Source of the DNA: Nitrospira sp.
GTDB taxonomy: Bacteria; Nitrospirota; Nitrospiria; Nitrospirales; Nitrospiraceae
Direction: 5' to 3'
Length of the DNA stretch: 64,000 bases
NCBI GenBank assembly: GCA_030123605.1
Contig: CP126123.1
Location: 1,116,001-1,180,000 of the forward strand
The notes beneath the pieces were generated by a model, which searched no databases, had not been told where the DNA came from, and saw only the letters and a list, made by a program, of their open reading frames with translations. Below, piece by piece: positions 22,394-32,438 of the stretch; the stretch's first letter is position 1, and each line of letters starts with the position of its first letter. Both the position numbers and the translations under genes were made by a program.

Positions 22394-24117
22394 TAAATCT
22401 TGAACTGCGCCTCGTAGAGCCCGGCATAGACCCCGCCTCGTTTCATGAGTGCGTCGTGGTCGCCTTCTTCGACGATGGTGCCGTGCTCCACCACGATGAT
22501 ACGGTCCACGTCGTGCAGCGTCGCCAAGCGATGCGCAATGATGAAGGTCGTGCGTCCCTTGGTCAAATCGTTCAATGCCTCGCGGATCTTGACCTCGGTT
22601 TCCGTATCGATATTGGACGTCGCTTCGTCGAAGACCACGATGGGTGGATCCTTCAGCAATACCCGCGCGATCGACACCCGCTGCTTCTGCCCCACCGATA
22701 ACTTCACACCCCGTTCGCCGATCCAACTATCATACCCATCCGGCAGGCGGTTGATAAAGTCATGGGCGCGGGCTGCGCGCGCCGCCGCTTCGACCCGTTC
22801 ATGCTCCGCCGACAGATCACTGTACACGATATTTTGGCGCACCGTACCGTTGAACAGAAAGGGCTCCTGTTGGACCAAGCCGATCTGACTTCTCAAGAAC
22901 GCCACCGGCAGGTCCCGCACGTCGTACCCATCCAGCAAGACCGCTCCGCGGCGCACATCATAGAACCGCATCAAGAGCTTCAGAAGCGAGGTTTTTCCCG
23001 CGCCGCTCGGCCCCACCAACGCGATGCGCTCTCCCGGTCTGACCGTAAGGTTCACATCGGACAGGACGAGGCCGTCCTTCCGATACCCGAACGACACATC
23101 CCGATATTCCACCAGCCCTTTCAAGCGCTCGACGGGACGGACGGCACCGGGCCGTTCCTCCACGTCCGGTTTTGTATCGAGAATTTCAAAGACCCGTTCG
23201 CTGGCCGCCAACGCATGTTGCAACATGTGATTGAGCGAATGGATCTCGTTGATCGGCGTGTAGAAGAGCGTCAGGTAGGAAAGGAACATGACCAACTGGC
23301 CGACCGTCAGGTGCCCCGCCAGCACTTCCCCCGCCCCGTACCACAGGATCAACACCGTGCCGGTGCTGCCCACGAAGACCATGCCGGGCCAGTACCAGGA
23401 CCACAGATACATGGCGCGCAGGCTGCTGTTGCTGTAGGCCCGGCTCAATGTGTCGAATCGCGTCCGTTCATACTCGTGTTGGTTGAATCCGATCGTCTCC
23501 TTGATGCCGGACAGGGCATCTTGAAGGTAGGCGTTGAGGTCCGCCACGCTCTTGCGTATCTCATAGTAATAGCCGTGGACCCGCTTGGTAAACCAGGCGG
23601 CACAGACCGCCAGGATCGGAATGGGCAGAAGGGACAACAGCGCCAGCTTCCAGTTCAACGAGAACAACATGATGGTGATGCCGATCAGCGTCAGGGATGC
23701 GGTCAGCAGGCCTTCGAGTCCGTCCACGAAGATCCGTTCGACATGTTCGGTGTCGCTGGTCACCCGCGTCATGATCTCGCCGGTCGAACGATTCTCGAAA
23801 TAACTCAACGACAATCGTTGCAACGCGCCGAACACCTGCATGCGCAGCGCATGGACGGCCTTCTGTTCAAGCGTGTTGTTGAACCGCACCCGCATCGAAC
23901 TCGCCAAGTTCCGCAACACGTACGACCCCAGGAGCCCTGCCAGCACCCAGGTCAACAACTCTGGGCGTTTGGCCTGGATGACATCGTCGATGACGATCTT
24001 GACGAGATAGGGAGGAACGAGTTCCAGCGCCGTGGCGAGCCCCGCACAAACGAAGGTCACCACCGCCAGCATGCGGAACGGCTTCAGGTAGGACAGGACG
24101 CGCAGGAGAGAGTTCAC
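22393..24117 (-). CDS. ABC exporter half-transporter (MsbA/MdlB type)
   Basis: The 574-residue protein has an N-terminal six-helix membrane domain (residues 1-310, with ALELVPPYLVKIVIDDV and a TRVTSDTEHVERIF coupling segment). The C-terminal ATPase domain carries Walker A GPSGAGKTSLLKL, Q-loop GLVQQEPFLFNGTVRQNIVY, signature LSVGQKQRVSIARVL, Walker B IVVFDEATSNID and the H-loop IIAHRLATL. It would act as a homodimer exporting lipid, drug or peptide. Peptide deformylase lies upstream on the same strand; no export partner is present. Confidence 0.92.
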   Translation of the reverse strand: MNSLLRVLSYLKPFRMLAVVTFVCAGLATALELVPPYLVKIVIDDVIQAKRPELLTWVLAGLLGSYVLRNLASSMRVRFNNTLEQKAVHALRMQVFGALQRLSLSYFENRSTGEIMTRVTSDTEHVERIFVDGLEGLLTASLTLIGITIMLFSLNWKLALLSLLPIPILAVCAAWFTKRVHGYYYEIRKSVADLNAYLQDALSGIKETIGFNQHEYERTRFDTLSRAYSNSSLRAMYLWSWYWPGMVFVGSTGTVLILWYGAGEVLAGHLTVGQLVMFLSYLTLFYTPINEIHSLNHMLQHALAASERVFEILDTKPDVEERPGAVRPVERLKGLVEYRDVSFGYRKDGLVLSDVNLTVRPGERIALVGPSGAGKTSLLKLLMRFYDVRRGAVLLDGYDVRDLPVAFLRSQIGLVQQEPFLFNGTVRQNIVYSDLSAEHERVEAAARAARAHDFINRLPDGYDSWIGERGVKLSVGQKQRVSIARVLLKDPPIVVFDEATSNIDTETEVKIREALNDLTKGRTTFIIAHRLATLHDVDRIIVVEHGTIVEEGDHDALMKRGGVYAGLYEAQFKI

Positions 24118-24143
24118 GACGGCTCGGGGATCTCCGGGAGGGA

Positions 24144-24674
24144 TCAGATGACAGTGGCCGGTTCTTTTTGCCAGTACTTCTGAAACTCTTCCATCTGCGT
24201 CAGGGTGGAGAAGTCGGTCATGCGATCGAGGAACAACTTGCCGATGAGGTGATCCAACTCATGCTGGATACAGACCGCATACAACCCGTCGGCTTCAAGA
24301 TCCACCGTCTTCGCATCACGATCCAACCCCGTGACCCGCACGGTCGAGGGCCTGATCACCTTGCCGCGCAGGCCATCGACGCTCAAACAACCTTCCCAGC
24401 CTTCCACCTGCTCCGGCCCATAAAACAAGATCGTCGGATTGATGAGCACCGTCTTGGGAAACCCGCCCTCACCGGGGCAATCCATGACCACGAGTTGTTG
24501 CGAGCGTCCCACCTGCGGAGCGGCCAGACCGATCCCCGGTTCGTCGTACATGGTGTCCAACATGTCGTCGATGAGTTGCTGAAACGCCGGTTTCTTAATG
24601 TCGCTCGGGCTCACCGGCAGGGCCTTCTGCCGGAGAATCGGATTCCCGAGTTTGCTGATTTTCAGTATCGCCAT
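24144..24674 (-). CDS. def: Peptide deformylase
   Basis: The start is ATG 24674 behind GGAAGGGTGCAGC. The 176-residue enzyme has all three catalytic motifs: GIGLAAPQVGRS (motif 1), EGCLSVDGLRG (motif 2, metal Cys) and CIQHELDHLIGKLF (motif 3, HExxH). It removes the formyl group from nascent proteins in the cytosol. It is 27 bases upstream of the ABC exporter, while the usual partner fmt is absent. Confidence 0.95.
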   Translation of the reverse strand: MAILKISKLGNPILRQKALPVSPSDIKKPAFQQLIDDMLDTMYDEPGIGLAAPQVGRSQQLVVMDCPGEGGFPKTVLINPTILFYGPEQVEGWEGCLSVDGLRGKVIRPSTVRVTGLDRDAKTVDLEADGLYAVCIQHELDHLIGKLFLDRMTDFSTLTQMEEFQKYWQKEPATVI

Positions 24675-24793
24675 GCTGCACCCTTCCAGATGATTGTCCG
24701 CGTTGCACCACTTGTCTTGCCGGCACAACCGGTCCTGTCATTACCTACCACGGCCTTTCGAACCACCGCAACCGGACGGAAGGTTCCCTTCCA

Positions 24794-25600
24794 TCAACCC
24801 GCTCGCTTGCGGCTCCTGGGCTCGGGCAGTTCGAACGTGTCTTTCGACGCGTTCCACCATTCCACCCATTCCTGCGCCCAGGCCTGCCGATCTTGTTTGT
24901 TGGAGGCGTCCCAATCGTGAAATTCCGTCTCGTGCCTGGTCAACATCCACAAGGACTGCACGGCGGACAGGGCGACATAGCGCTCCTCATCACTCACCAG
25001 GTCGATGAGCGGTTGGATGACGTCCTTATGACGGACGTAGCGCGCTTCAAACGCGGCGGACTTGCGGATCGTCGAATTGACATCCTTGGCCATGACCTCG
25101 ATGGCCGGCGGGGTTTGGAGCGGATCGAGACGCACGGCCACCCTCAGTGCATGTTCCCTGATACGGGGAAGTTCACCGTTCTGTTTCGCCGTTTCGAGCA
25201 GAGCAGGCACGGCAGCCGGAGACTTCATCATCGAGAGGGTTTCGATGGCATTGTACCGGATGCGCGGACCGGGCATTGTCAAGGCCTTGGTCACGACCGG
25301 CAGCACTGACTCGCCCAGGTGAACGAACTCGCCCATCGCCCAAAACTCCTGCTTCCCCTCCAGGAGCGGGAGCAGCGCTTCCGCCCGCTGCAGTTCCTCC
25401 GGAGTCAAGGCCTTCGTGTTGGGCGCCACGGAAACGTCGGGCACCGGTTCGGATTTCGGCGGCGCCTCATAGGGCATCTGGACCGGCCAGAGAGTCGCGG
25501 CGCCCGCATCGCCCGGCATCATCCATACCGCCCCCCACAACGCAACACAGCCCATCGACCACCGAAGGAACATCCGTAGCTGTCCGACTGCCGTCATCAT
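24794..25600 (-). CDS. Exported HEAT-repeat protein
   Basis: A signal peptide-like N-terminus (RWSMGCVALWGAVWMMPGDA and GAATL) is followed by a Pro-rich linker and then HEAT-like helical repeats. Examples are GESVLPVVTKALTMPGPRIR, MKSPAAVPALLETAKQN and KDVIQPLIDLVSDEERYVAL, covering residues 90-230. The repeats usually mediate protein contacts. The C-terminus has a Trp-rich helix (AWAQEWVEWWNASKD). It stops 3 bases before the RND gene's stop region on the same strand, so it may be the last gene of the metal-efflux operon. Confidence 0.8.
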   Translation of the reverse strand: MMTAVGQLRMFLRWSMGCVALWGAVWMMPGDAGAATLWPVQMPYEAPPKSEPVPDVSVAPNTKALTPEELQRAEALLPLLEGKQEFWAMGEFVHLGESVLPVVTKALTMPGPRIRYNAIETLSMMKSPAAVPALLETAKQNGELPRIREHALRVAVRLDPLQTPPAIEVMAKDVNSTIRKSAAFEARYVRHKDVIQPLIDLVSDEERYVALSAVQSLWMLTRHETEFHDWDASNKQDRQAWAQEWVEWWNASKDTFELPEPRSRKRAG

Positions 25601-25603
25601 GAC

Positions 25604-28600
25604 TTACCCCTTGAACACGTTGTCTTCATGGTGAACCCCTCGTTCTCTCACTGCGTGCACCGAACGATTGATCTCTCCCCGTCGATGCACGACTTCATAC
25701 AACACGGGAAGGACGACCAAAATCAGCACCGCGGCGGTCAACATCCCTCCCACCACCACCCGGGCCAGCGGTTGTTGCGCTTGCGACCCGATGCCGGTGG
25801 CCAAGGCCGCGGGGAGTAATCCGATGGCGGCGGCCAGCGTGGCCATGAGGATGGGGCGCATCTGAACATCCGCGCCTTTCAAGATGGCTTCCCGCAATTC
25901 GACGCCTCCCAATCGAAAATGCTCAATACGAGAGATTAACAGGACTCCCCCGAGAATCGCTACTCCCAGCGTCGAAATGACCCCCACCGCTGCCGAAATG
26001 CTGAAATGGGTCCCGGTCAACACGAGGGAAAAAATTCCTCCGATCAGCGCGAACGGCACCGTGACCAGCACCAACAGCGCGTTCTTGAGCGAGTTGAAGG
26101 TCGTATAGAGCAAGAACAAGATGATCACCAGACTCACCGGTACGATCATCGTCAGCCGTTTTTGCTCGTCGGTGAGTTGATCGTATTGGCCCGCCCATTC
26201 GAGGCGGTAGCGCTCCGGAAGCGTGACGGCCTTGGCCATCTTGCCCTGTGCCTCCTTCACCGTGCTTTCAAGGTCGCGGTCGCGGACGCTGAACTTGATC
26301 GGAATATACCGTTCGTTGTTTTCCCGATAGATGATGAAGGCGCCGGTGTTGGTCTTGATCGTCGCCACCTGCTTCAACGGAATCCGCGCTCCGTTTGGCG
26401 TATTGACGAGAATATTGCCGATGGCCTCGGCGTCCCGCCGAAACTCGGGCAGGAACCGGACCACGAGATCGAACAGCCGTTCCCCTTCGAAGACCTGGGT
26501 CACGCCCTGCCCGCCCACCGCCGCCTGGACCACCGCATTGACGTCCGACACGCGTAAGCCGTACCGGGCGCTGGCTTCCCGATCCACCTGAATCAAGAGA
26601 TTGGGCTGCCCCACCAGCCGAAAGATTCCCAGATCCTTGACTCCGCGCACCCCCCTCATGACTGCTTCAATCTCGACCGCTTTCGCTTCCATGGTCTTCA
26701 GATCGGTGCCGAACAACTTGATCGAATTCTCACCCTTCACGCCGGACATGGCCTCTTCAACATTGTCCTGAATCACCTGCGAAAAATTGAAGATGACTCC
26801 GGGAATGGTCCTGAGTCGCGCCTCGATTTCCTCCACCAGCCGATCCTTGTTCAACCCGGGCCGCCAGTCCTTGCGAGGCTTGAGGTTGGCAAGAAACTCG
26901 GCGTTGAAAAAGCTGGTAGGGTCGGTCCCGTCGTCCGGCCGACCGAGTTGAGAGACGATCGTAACGACTTCCGGCGACCGCCGGAACAGTTGTCGAATCT
27001 CTCCGGTCAAGCGGGCTGCCTCGTCGAAGGAAATATCGACCGGCATCGTGGCGCGCACCCAGAGGTTTCCCTCCTCCAACGCCGGCATGAATTCTCCGCC
27101 GACGAACTGCATGGCCCCGAAAGCCGTCACCAGCAGGACCAGCGCCGCCCCGATCACCTTCACGTTGTTCGCCAACGCCCATCGCACCACAGCAAGATAG
27201 CTCCGGCGAATCACTTGTACGACCTTCGTATCCTGCTCATCGACCACCCCGTTCAACAGCAACGAGCAGAGAACCGGTGCCAGCGTAAAGGCCATGAGCA
27301 ACGCGCCGAACAGCGCAAAGCCGTAGGTGATGGACATGGGCGCAAAAATCTTTCCCGGCACGCCGGTCATCGTGAATAGGGGAATGAAGGCGACCACGAT
27401 GATGGCGGTGGAGAAGAAAATCGGCCGCCCCACCTGGCGTGACGCCCTGACGATCAGTTGCGGTACCGTCAGCCCAAGGCGCCGGTCGTGGGCGAGGTGG
27501 AAGAAGATGCTTTCCACCATCACCAGCGTCGCATCCACGATGATGCCGAAATCGATGGCTCCGAGAGAAATCAGGTTGGCGGACTGCCCGATCAGGACCA
27601 TCATCGTGAAGGTGAACAGTAGGGACATCGGAATCGTCAACGCGACGATGATCGAGGCGCGCAGATGGCCGAGGAAGACGAACAGGATGACGAAGACCAG
27701 CACCATGCCGCTGATCAAAATATCGGTGACCGTTTCGACCGTCGTATGGATCAAGGCCGTCCGATCGTAGAACGTCTTGACCTTCACCCCTTCCGGCAAC
27801 TTCCACTTGTTCAACTCTTCGACCTTGTCCCGCACCCTCTCCAACACGGAAAGCGCCTTGTAGCCGCGCTGCAACAGAATCACCCCTTCGACCACATCGT
27901 CGTTGTCGTCGATCCCGACTTTGCCCAGTCGCACCCGATGGCCTACGGACACCGTCCCCAACGTCTTCACGAATATGGGAGTTCCTTCCTTCTCCGCCAC
28001 CATGACGTTCTCGATATCCTCCAGGCCGTTGATGAGCCCGAGTCCGCGGATATTGTAGTTCTGTGCCCCCACGGTGAGGTAGTTGCCGCCGACGTTGGCG
28101 TTGCTGTTGGTCAAGGCACCCATGACCTGCGCGAGACTGACCCCGTAGCTGATCAATTTCCCGGGATCGATATCGACGTGGTACTCCCTGGTCGTTCCCC
28201 CGAAAGCCGTCACGTCGATGACCCCCGGCACCCGCCGGAATTCCCGCCGCAGCTGCCAGTCCTGAATCGTCTTGAGGTCGGTCAGGCTCGTCTTTCCGTC
28301 GCCCGCCAGTTGGTACCGATAGATCTCCGCAATCGCCCACCAGGGAGACAAGGCCGGTTGCACATTTTGCGGAAGACTGATGGTCGCAAGACGGTTGACG
28401 ACTTCCTGCCGGTCGAAAAAATATTGCGTCCCGAAGTCGAAGTAGACCTTGATATCGCTCAGGCCGAAAATCGACAGGGACCGGATGTCGGTGAGACCGG
28501 GGGCGCCGTTCAAGGCCACTTCGATAGGAATCGTGATTTGCCGTTCGATCTCCTCCGCAGACCAGCCTGGAAACTGGGTGATCACTTCGACCATCGGAGG

Positions 28601-28729
28601 GGAGGGATCCGGATAGGCGACGATGTCAAGCTGTTGAAAGGCGTAAAGCCCCCCGAAGAGGAGACTGAATCCGAGTGCGCAGATGAGAAACCGTTGAACG
28701 AGGGACAGCTCGACGATTCGAACGATCAT
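25604..28729 (-). CDS. czcA: Heavy-metal RND efflux pump, inner-membrane subunit (CzcA/CusA family)
   Basis: The 1041-residue protein has the twelve-helix RND layout. It starts with IVELSLVQRFLICALGFSLL (helix 1), has large periplasmic loops containing VALNGAPGLTDIRSLSIFGL, and a helix-4 segment LISLGAIDFGIIVDATLVMV with the acidic residues used for proton coupling in metal RND pumps. It ends with helices such as GGMLTAAVLILVVLPVLYEV. HME-RND pumps export Co, Zn, Cd, Ni, Cu or Ag; the metal cannot be assigned by eye. The adaptor and outer-membrane genes lie directly upstream. Confidence 0.93.
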   Translation of the reverse strand: MIVRIVELSLVQRFLICALGFSLLFGGLYAFQQLDIVAYPDPSPPMVEVITQFPGWSAEEIERQITIPIEVALNGAPGLTDIRSLSIFGLSDIKVYFDFGTQYFFDRQEVVNRLATISLPQNVQPALSPWWAIAEIYRYQLAGDGKTSLTDLKTIQDWQLRREFRRVPGVIDVTAFGGTTREYHVDIDPGKLISYGVSLAQVMGALTNSNANVGGNYLTVGAQNYNIRGLGLINGLEDIENVMVAEKEGTPIFVKTLGTVSVGHRVRLGKVGIDDNDDVVEGVILLQRGYKALSVLERVRDKVEELNKWKLPEGVKVKTFYDRTALIHTTVETVTDILISGMVLVFVILFVFLGHLRASIIVALTIPMSLLFTFTMMVLIGQSANLISLGAIDFGIIVDATLVMVESIFFHLAHDRRLGLTVPQLIVRASRQVGRPIFFSTAIIVVAFIPLFTMTGVPGKIFAPMSITYGFALFGALLMAFTLAPVLCSLLLNGVVDEQDTKVVQVIRRSYLAVVRWALANNVKVIGAALVLLVTAFGAMQFVGGEFMPALEEGNLWVRATMPVDISFDEAARLTGEIRQLFRRSPEVVTIVSQLGRPDDGTDPTSFFNAEFLANLKPRKDWRPGLNKDRLVEEIEARLRTIPGVIFNFSQVIQDNVEEAMSGVKGENSIKLFGTDLKTMEAKAVEIEAVMRGVRGVKDLGIFRLVGQPNLLIQVDREASARYGLRVSDVNAVVQAAVGGQGVTQVFEGERLFDLVVRFLPEFRRDAEAIGNILVNTPNGARIPLKQVATIKTNTGAFIIYRENNERYIPIKFSVRDRDLESTVKEAQGKMAKAVTLPERYRLEWAGQYDQLTDEQKRLTMIVPVSLVIILFLLYTTFNSLKNALLVLVTVPFALIGGIFSLVLTGTHFSISAAVGVISTLGVAILGGVLLISRIEHFRLGGVELREAILKGADVQMRPILMATLAAAIGLLPAALATGIGSQAQQPLARVVVGGMLTAAVLILVVLPVLYEVVHRRGEINRSVHAVRERGVHHEDNVFKG

Positions 28730-28787
28730 CGTTCCGGTGGCCTATACCGGCTAGGGAGAAACGGACTCACCGGCCCCGCCGTCCTCT

Positions 28788-29936
28788 TCACCCCTTCACC
28801 TCTTGTCCCTTGACGAGGACCGCCCCCTTGGTCACGATGCGTTGCCCGGAGGTCAGCCCTTCAAGAATGCGGACCTGATCACTGGAAACGTTGGAGACCA
28901 CCACCTCGCGCTTCACATAACGGTCGGGCGCCTCTACCAGATAGACGAAATGTTTTCCGTCGATCTCGACCACCGCCTCCTTGGGAATCGTCAGGAAGGG
29001 AGTGGCATCGCCGACGTCCAGCCGGAGCCGCGCGAACATTTCCGGTTTCAACCGTTGATCCCGGTTATCTACCCAGGCACGGACCTTGATCGTGCGGGTG
29101 TTCGGATCGACCACATCCCCGATCGATGCCACGACGGACGCAAAATCCGTCCCAGGATAGGCCTCCACGTTGATACGCCCCACCTGGCTGACCTTGACCA
29201 GCGCCAGATCCCGTTCGTACACATCCGCCACGACCTGCAGCCGATCCAGATCGGCGACCGTGAACAACACCTGGCTGGCATCGCTGCCGACGGACTGCCC
29301 CGGCGTCACCGCCCGCTCGACCACGGTTCCCGTCAGGGGACTTTTCATCTCGAAACGCGAGGTGATGCGCTGTTGAGCCAGTGGTTTTTCCAACTCAGCG
29401 GCGGGAATACGCAACGACAGCAACCGTTCCTTTGCCCGCCGGAACTCGGCCCGCGCCTTGATCAAGTCGTTCTCGGCCAGTTTGAGATCTTTCAGCGCCA
29501 AGGCCTTGGTGGCGTACAGTTCCTTGGCCAATTCTTGCGCCCGCGTGGCATATTCAAGCTCGGAGGCCTCCTTCACGAATTCGGAATAGGCCGCCGTGAT
29601 ATCGGAACTGTCGATCACCAGGAGCGTCGCGCCCGCCTCCACGCGATCACCCAAACGAGCGCGCACCTCTACCACTCGACCCTGCAATGGCGAGGAAATC
29701 TTCGAGTAGCGGTCCTCGCCATAGGCGATCTTCCCGACCAGCACCAGTTCCGGCTGGACCGGCTTGAAATCCACGACGGCCGTTTCAATTTGGCTGGAAG
29801 CCTGAGGGATGGTCTCGGACGAGGCGCTCCCGGACGAGGGCGTTGCAGGGGTGGAAGTCGGTTCTTGCGTTTGACTGCAGGCACACAGCGTCAAACTCCC
29901 GGCCAACACAACGAGCGACATCGTCCGCGGGATCAT
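28788..29936 (-). CDS. czcB: RND periplasmic adaptor (CzcB-type membrane fusion protein)
   Basis: The 382-residue protein has a lipoprotein-type signal (SLVVLAGSLTLCACSQ). It then has the barrel-sandwich pieces VGKIAYGEDRYSKISSPLQG and VEVRARLGDRVEAGATLLVI around a long coiled helical hairpin (residues 115-180), followed by the MFP barrel domain (RINVEAYPGTDFASVVASIG). The C-terminal part ends TKGAVLVKGQEVKG. It links the inner pump to the outer channel. Its ATG overlaps the stop of the upstream czcC gene by 4 bases. Confidence 0.93.
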   Translation of the reverse strand: MIPRTMSLVVLAGSLTLCACSQTQEPTSTPATPSSGSASSETIPQASSQIETAVVDFKPVQPELVLVGKIAYGEDRYSKISSPLQGRVVEVRARLGDRVEAGATLLVIDSSDITAAYSEFVKEASELEYATRAQELAKELYATKALALKDLKLAENDLIKARAEFRRAKERLLSLRIPAAELEKPLAQQRITSRFEMKSPLTGTVVERAVTPGQSVGSDASQVLFTVADLDRLQVVADVYERDLALVKVSQVGRINVEAYPGTDFASVVASIGDVVDPNTRTIKVRAWVDNRDQRLKPEMFARLRLDVGDATPFLTIPKEAVVEIDGKHFVYLVEAPDRYVKREVVVSNVSSDQVRILEGLTSGQRIVTKGAVLVKGQEVKG

Positions 29937-31228
29937 GACGGAATCTCCTGTCCGATCGAACTTTCGAGCTGGAACAAGTTGTGCTGATAGGAAAAGAGCG
30001 CTTCGATGAAATTCTGCTGAATGGTGCGGGACGTGCGGGCTGCGTCGAGCAGGTCCAGAATCGTGGCGCCTCCCCGTTCATAGGCCCGTTCGACGATCGT
30101 GAACGTCGAGCGGGCGTCGTCCAGCACGCCGGCCAAATAAGCTTCCACCAACCGGCGGCTCTGGAGCAGGTTGCGATAGGCCACGTCCACCTGGTTTTCC
30201 ACTCGGTTGACCGTCCGGTCCAAATCGGCCTGCGCCGATTGCACGCCGACTTCGGCCTGGAGGATGCCGCCCTGGTTGCGGTTGAACAGCGGAAGGGGGA
30301 CTCCCAGATTCAAGATCCCCATCTGCTGGTTGTCGGGACCTCGTGGGCCCTGTACCGAGTACCCGGCGCCGATCGTCACATCCGGAATCCGATAGGCCTT
30401 GGCCAGCTTCAAATCCGCCTCGCGTTGCGACAGCGCCGCCCGCCGGCCCTTGATGTCGGGACGGATGTCCAACGCTACCGATCGTAATTTCCCCATGTCG
30501 GGATCGACCCGCCGGTAGTCCATCTCCGTCGTCAGCTCCAGCTTCGTGGCGGGCGACAGGCGAAGCAGCTGACGTAACTCGGCCCTGGCCGACTCGCCTT
30601 CTTGAATGGACTCGATGACTTGCGACTGAAAGTCGACAACCTGAAGCCTGATCCGAATCAGATCGACCTCGGCGATATAGCCTTTCTTGAAACGAATCGT
30701 GTTGACGTCCAGGATCCGCGCGAAACGATCCCGGTTTTCCTCCGCCAGCGCCAGTCGCCGTTGCGCCACCAGCACGCGATAGTAAGAATCCTTGATCGTA
30801 AAGCCCAACTGCCGAACGGCGTCTTCAAAATCCGCTTCCGCCGTTTGTACCCCGAACCCGGCACTCTCGATGCGATAGCCGCGCTTGCCGGCCAATTCGA
30901 ACAACTGCTGCACCTGCGTCGCGAAGGAGCCTGAATTGCCCGCTGTATTGCCTTGGGTAAACGAGGCAAGGGTCCCGATCTGCAAGACGGGATTCGGAAA
31001 CAGTCGAGCCGTGATCTGTTGTCCCTTGCTCGAATCGATTCCATATTTGGCGATGAGCAGGTCGAGATTCTCCTTCAGGAAGAGAGCCATCGCTTCAGTC
31101 AAACTTAAGCGGACTGCAGGAGGAGGAACCGGGGCTGCCAAGACCGGTTCCGTCGCCCGTGCTGCCATGCCGACGGCCGGGAGGACACACAGGCAGCAGT
31201 AGGCCGTACAGGCCAACACCATACGCAT
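29933..31228 (-). CDS. czcC: TolC-family outer-membrane channel of the metal pump (CzcC-type)
   Basis: The start is placed at ATG 31228, just after GAGGGGAGGTG; a longer open frame upstream lacks a signal peptide. The protein of about 430 residues has a signal segment (MVLACTAYCCLCVLPAVGMA) and then two outer-membrane efflux repeats. The first starts LSLTEAMALFLKENLDLLIA with ITARLFPNPVLQIGTL. The second covers KLRSVALDIRPDIKGRRAAL and ILNLGVPLPLFNRNQGGILQ. It is the first gene of the czcCBA operon. Confidence 0.9.
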   Translation of the reverse strand: MRMVLACTAYCCLCVLPAVGMAARATEPVLAAPVPPPAVRLSLTEAMALFLKENLDLLIAKYGIDSSKGQQITARLFPNPVLQIGTLASFTQGNTAGNSGSFATQVQQLFELAGKRGYRIESAGFGVQTAEADFEDAVRQLGFTIKDSYYRVLVAQRRLALAEENRDRFARILDVNTIRFKKGYIAEVDLIRIRLQVVDFQSQVIESIQEGESARAELRQLLRLSPATKLELTTEMDYRRVDPDMGKLRSVALDIRPDIKGRRAALSQREADLKLAKAYRIPDVTIGAGYSVQGPRGPDNQQMGILNLGVPLPLFNRNQGGILQAEVGVQSAQADLDRTVNRVENQVDVAYRNLLQSRRLVEAYLAGVLDDARSTFTIVERAYERGGATILDLLDAARTSRTIQQNFIEALFSYQHNLFQLESSIGQEIPS

Positions 31229-31367
31229 CAATGTGCGCACACCTCCCCTCAAACCGCCTCTGTGATGGAGCATGTCGTCACACACTGAGCAGGAATATCG
31301 AATGGACGAGGACAAAACACTTCATTATACTGATTCTTCGACGCATTTGAAATAAAGTCCGCCCCGC

Positions 31368-32438
31368 TCACTGCATCTTCAATTCCGTCCAGGCTCGGTC
31401 GTAGGCACGGATGGCCCGTCCGACATCTTTCATCCACTCCACCCGGTCCAGCTGGTCCGATGACGGGTAGATCGCAGGATTCTGTCTCGTCGCCTCACTC
31501 ACCAACTCCCGAGCCGGTCGGGAAGCGGCGGCGAACCGCAACCGTTCCGAGGTCTTGGCCGCCACGTCCGGTTCCATCAAGTAATCGATGAAGCGCATGG
31601 CCAACCGTTTTTGCGGTGCGGTCCTGAGCACCACCAGACAATCGGCCCAGACCGTCGCCCCTTCCTTCGGCACCACGTATCGGATGGAGGGCCGCTCCGC
31701 CATGGCCCGCGCCACCGGTCCTCCCCAACCGTGGGCGAGCACCACCTCCCCCGAGGCCAACAACTGGTCATAGTGGTCGCTCGTGTAGGTCTTCACCAGG
31801 GGCTTTTGTCGCAACAATCGCTCTTTCGCCGCCTCGATCACCTGCGGGTCCGTGCTGTTCATCGACTGCCCCATCGCACGCAATACCGCTCCGAAGACTT
31901 CCCGCTGGTCGTTCAACATACTGATGCGGCCTGTATACTGAGGGTCCCACAGGACCGACCAGCTCTCCGGCGGCGTGGAGATCACGGCCGAATCGTATCC
32001 GATACCCACCGTGCCCCAGAGATACGGAACCGAATATCGATGTTCCGGATCGAAGTAGAGGGATTGCAACTCCGATTCCAACATGGCGGCATGGGGGAGT
32101 TCCTCCGGATTCAATTCGCTGAGCAGGCCTTGCTGAATCATGATGGCCACCATGAAATCCGACGGCACCGCCACGTCGTACCCGGTCGCGCCGCTCTGCA
32201 ATTTCGCCAACAGCTCTTCATTGCTGCTGAACGTATCGACCACCACCTTGGCTCCTTCGCGCCGCTCGAATTCCCGGATGATCTCGGGCCCCACATAGTC
32301 GGACCAGGTGAAGTAATGCAGCACCGGCCGCGCCGAAACGGCATCACCATCGTGCGGCTGCCCGCAAGAAGAAAGCACGCCGACGAGCCAGAGTAGGCCC
32401 AAAGAAGACGCTCCCATGCGTCTGAGCAGGAGCAGCAC
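31368..32438 (-). CDS. potD: Polyamine ABC transporter substrate-binding lipoprotein (PotD/PotF type)
   Basis: The start is a GTG at 32438 directly after the TGA of potC, with GTGAGG upstream. The N-terminus is a lipoprotein signal (LGLLWLVGVLSSCGQ, lipobox L-S-S-C). The mature part follows the PotD pattern: LHYFTWSDYVGPEIIREFER, SNEELLAKLQSGATGYDVAV, VPYLWGTVGIGYD and GEVVLAHGWGGPVARAM. The protein would capture spermidine or putrescine in the periplasm. It is the last gene of the potABCD operon. Confidence 0.92.
   Translation of the reverse strand: MLLLLRRMGASSLGLLWLVGVLSSCGQPHDGDAVSARPVLHYFTWSDYVGPEIIREFERREGAKVVVDTFSSNEELLAKLQSGATGYDVAVPSDFMVAIMIQQGLLSELNPEELPHAAMLESELQSLYFDPEHRYSVPYLWGTVGIGYDSAVISTPPESWSVLWDPQYTGRISMLNDQREVFGAVLRAMGQSMNSTDPQVIEAAKERLLRQKPLVKTYTSDHYDQLLASGEVVLAHGWGGPVARAMAERPSIRYVVPKEGATVWADCLVVLRTAPQKRLAMRFIDYLMEPDVAAKTSERLRFAAASRPARELVSEATRQNPAIYPSSDQLDRVEWMKDVGRAIRAYDRAWTELKMQ

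Noticed and set aside
27237-28340. Second long frame on the same strand within czcA
   Set aside because: It is a shifted frame of the RND gene with low-complexity Arg/Gly sequence.
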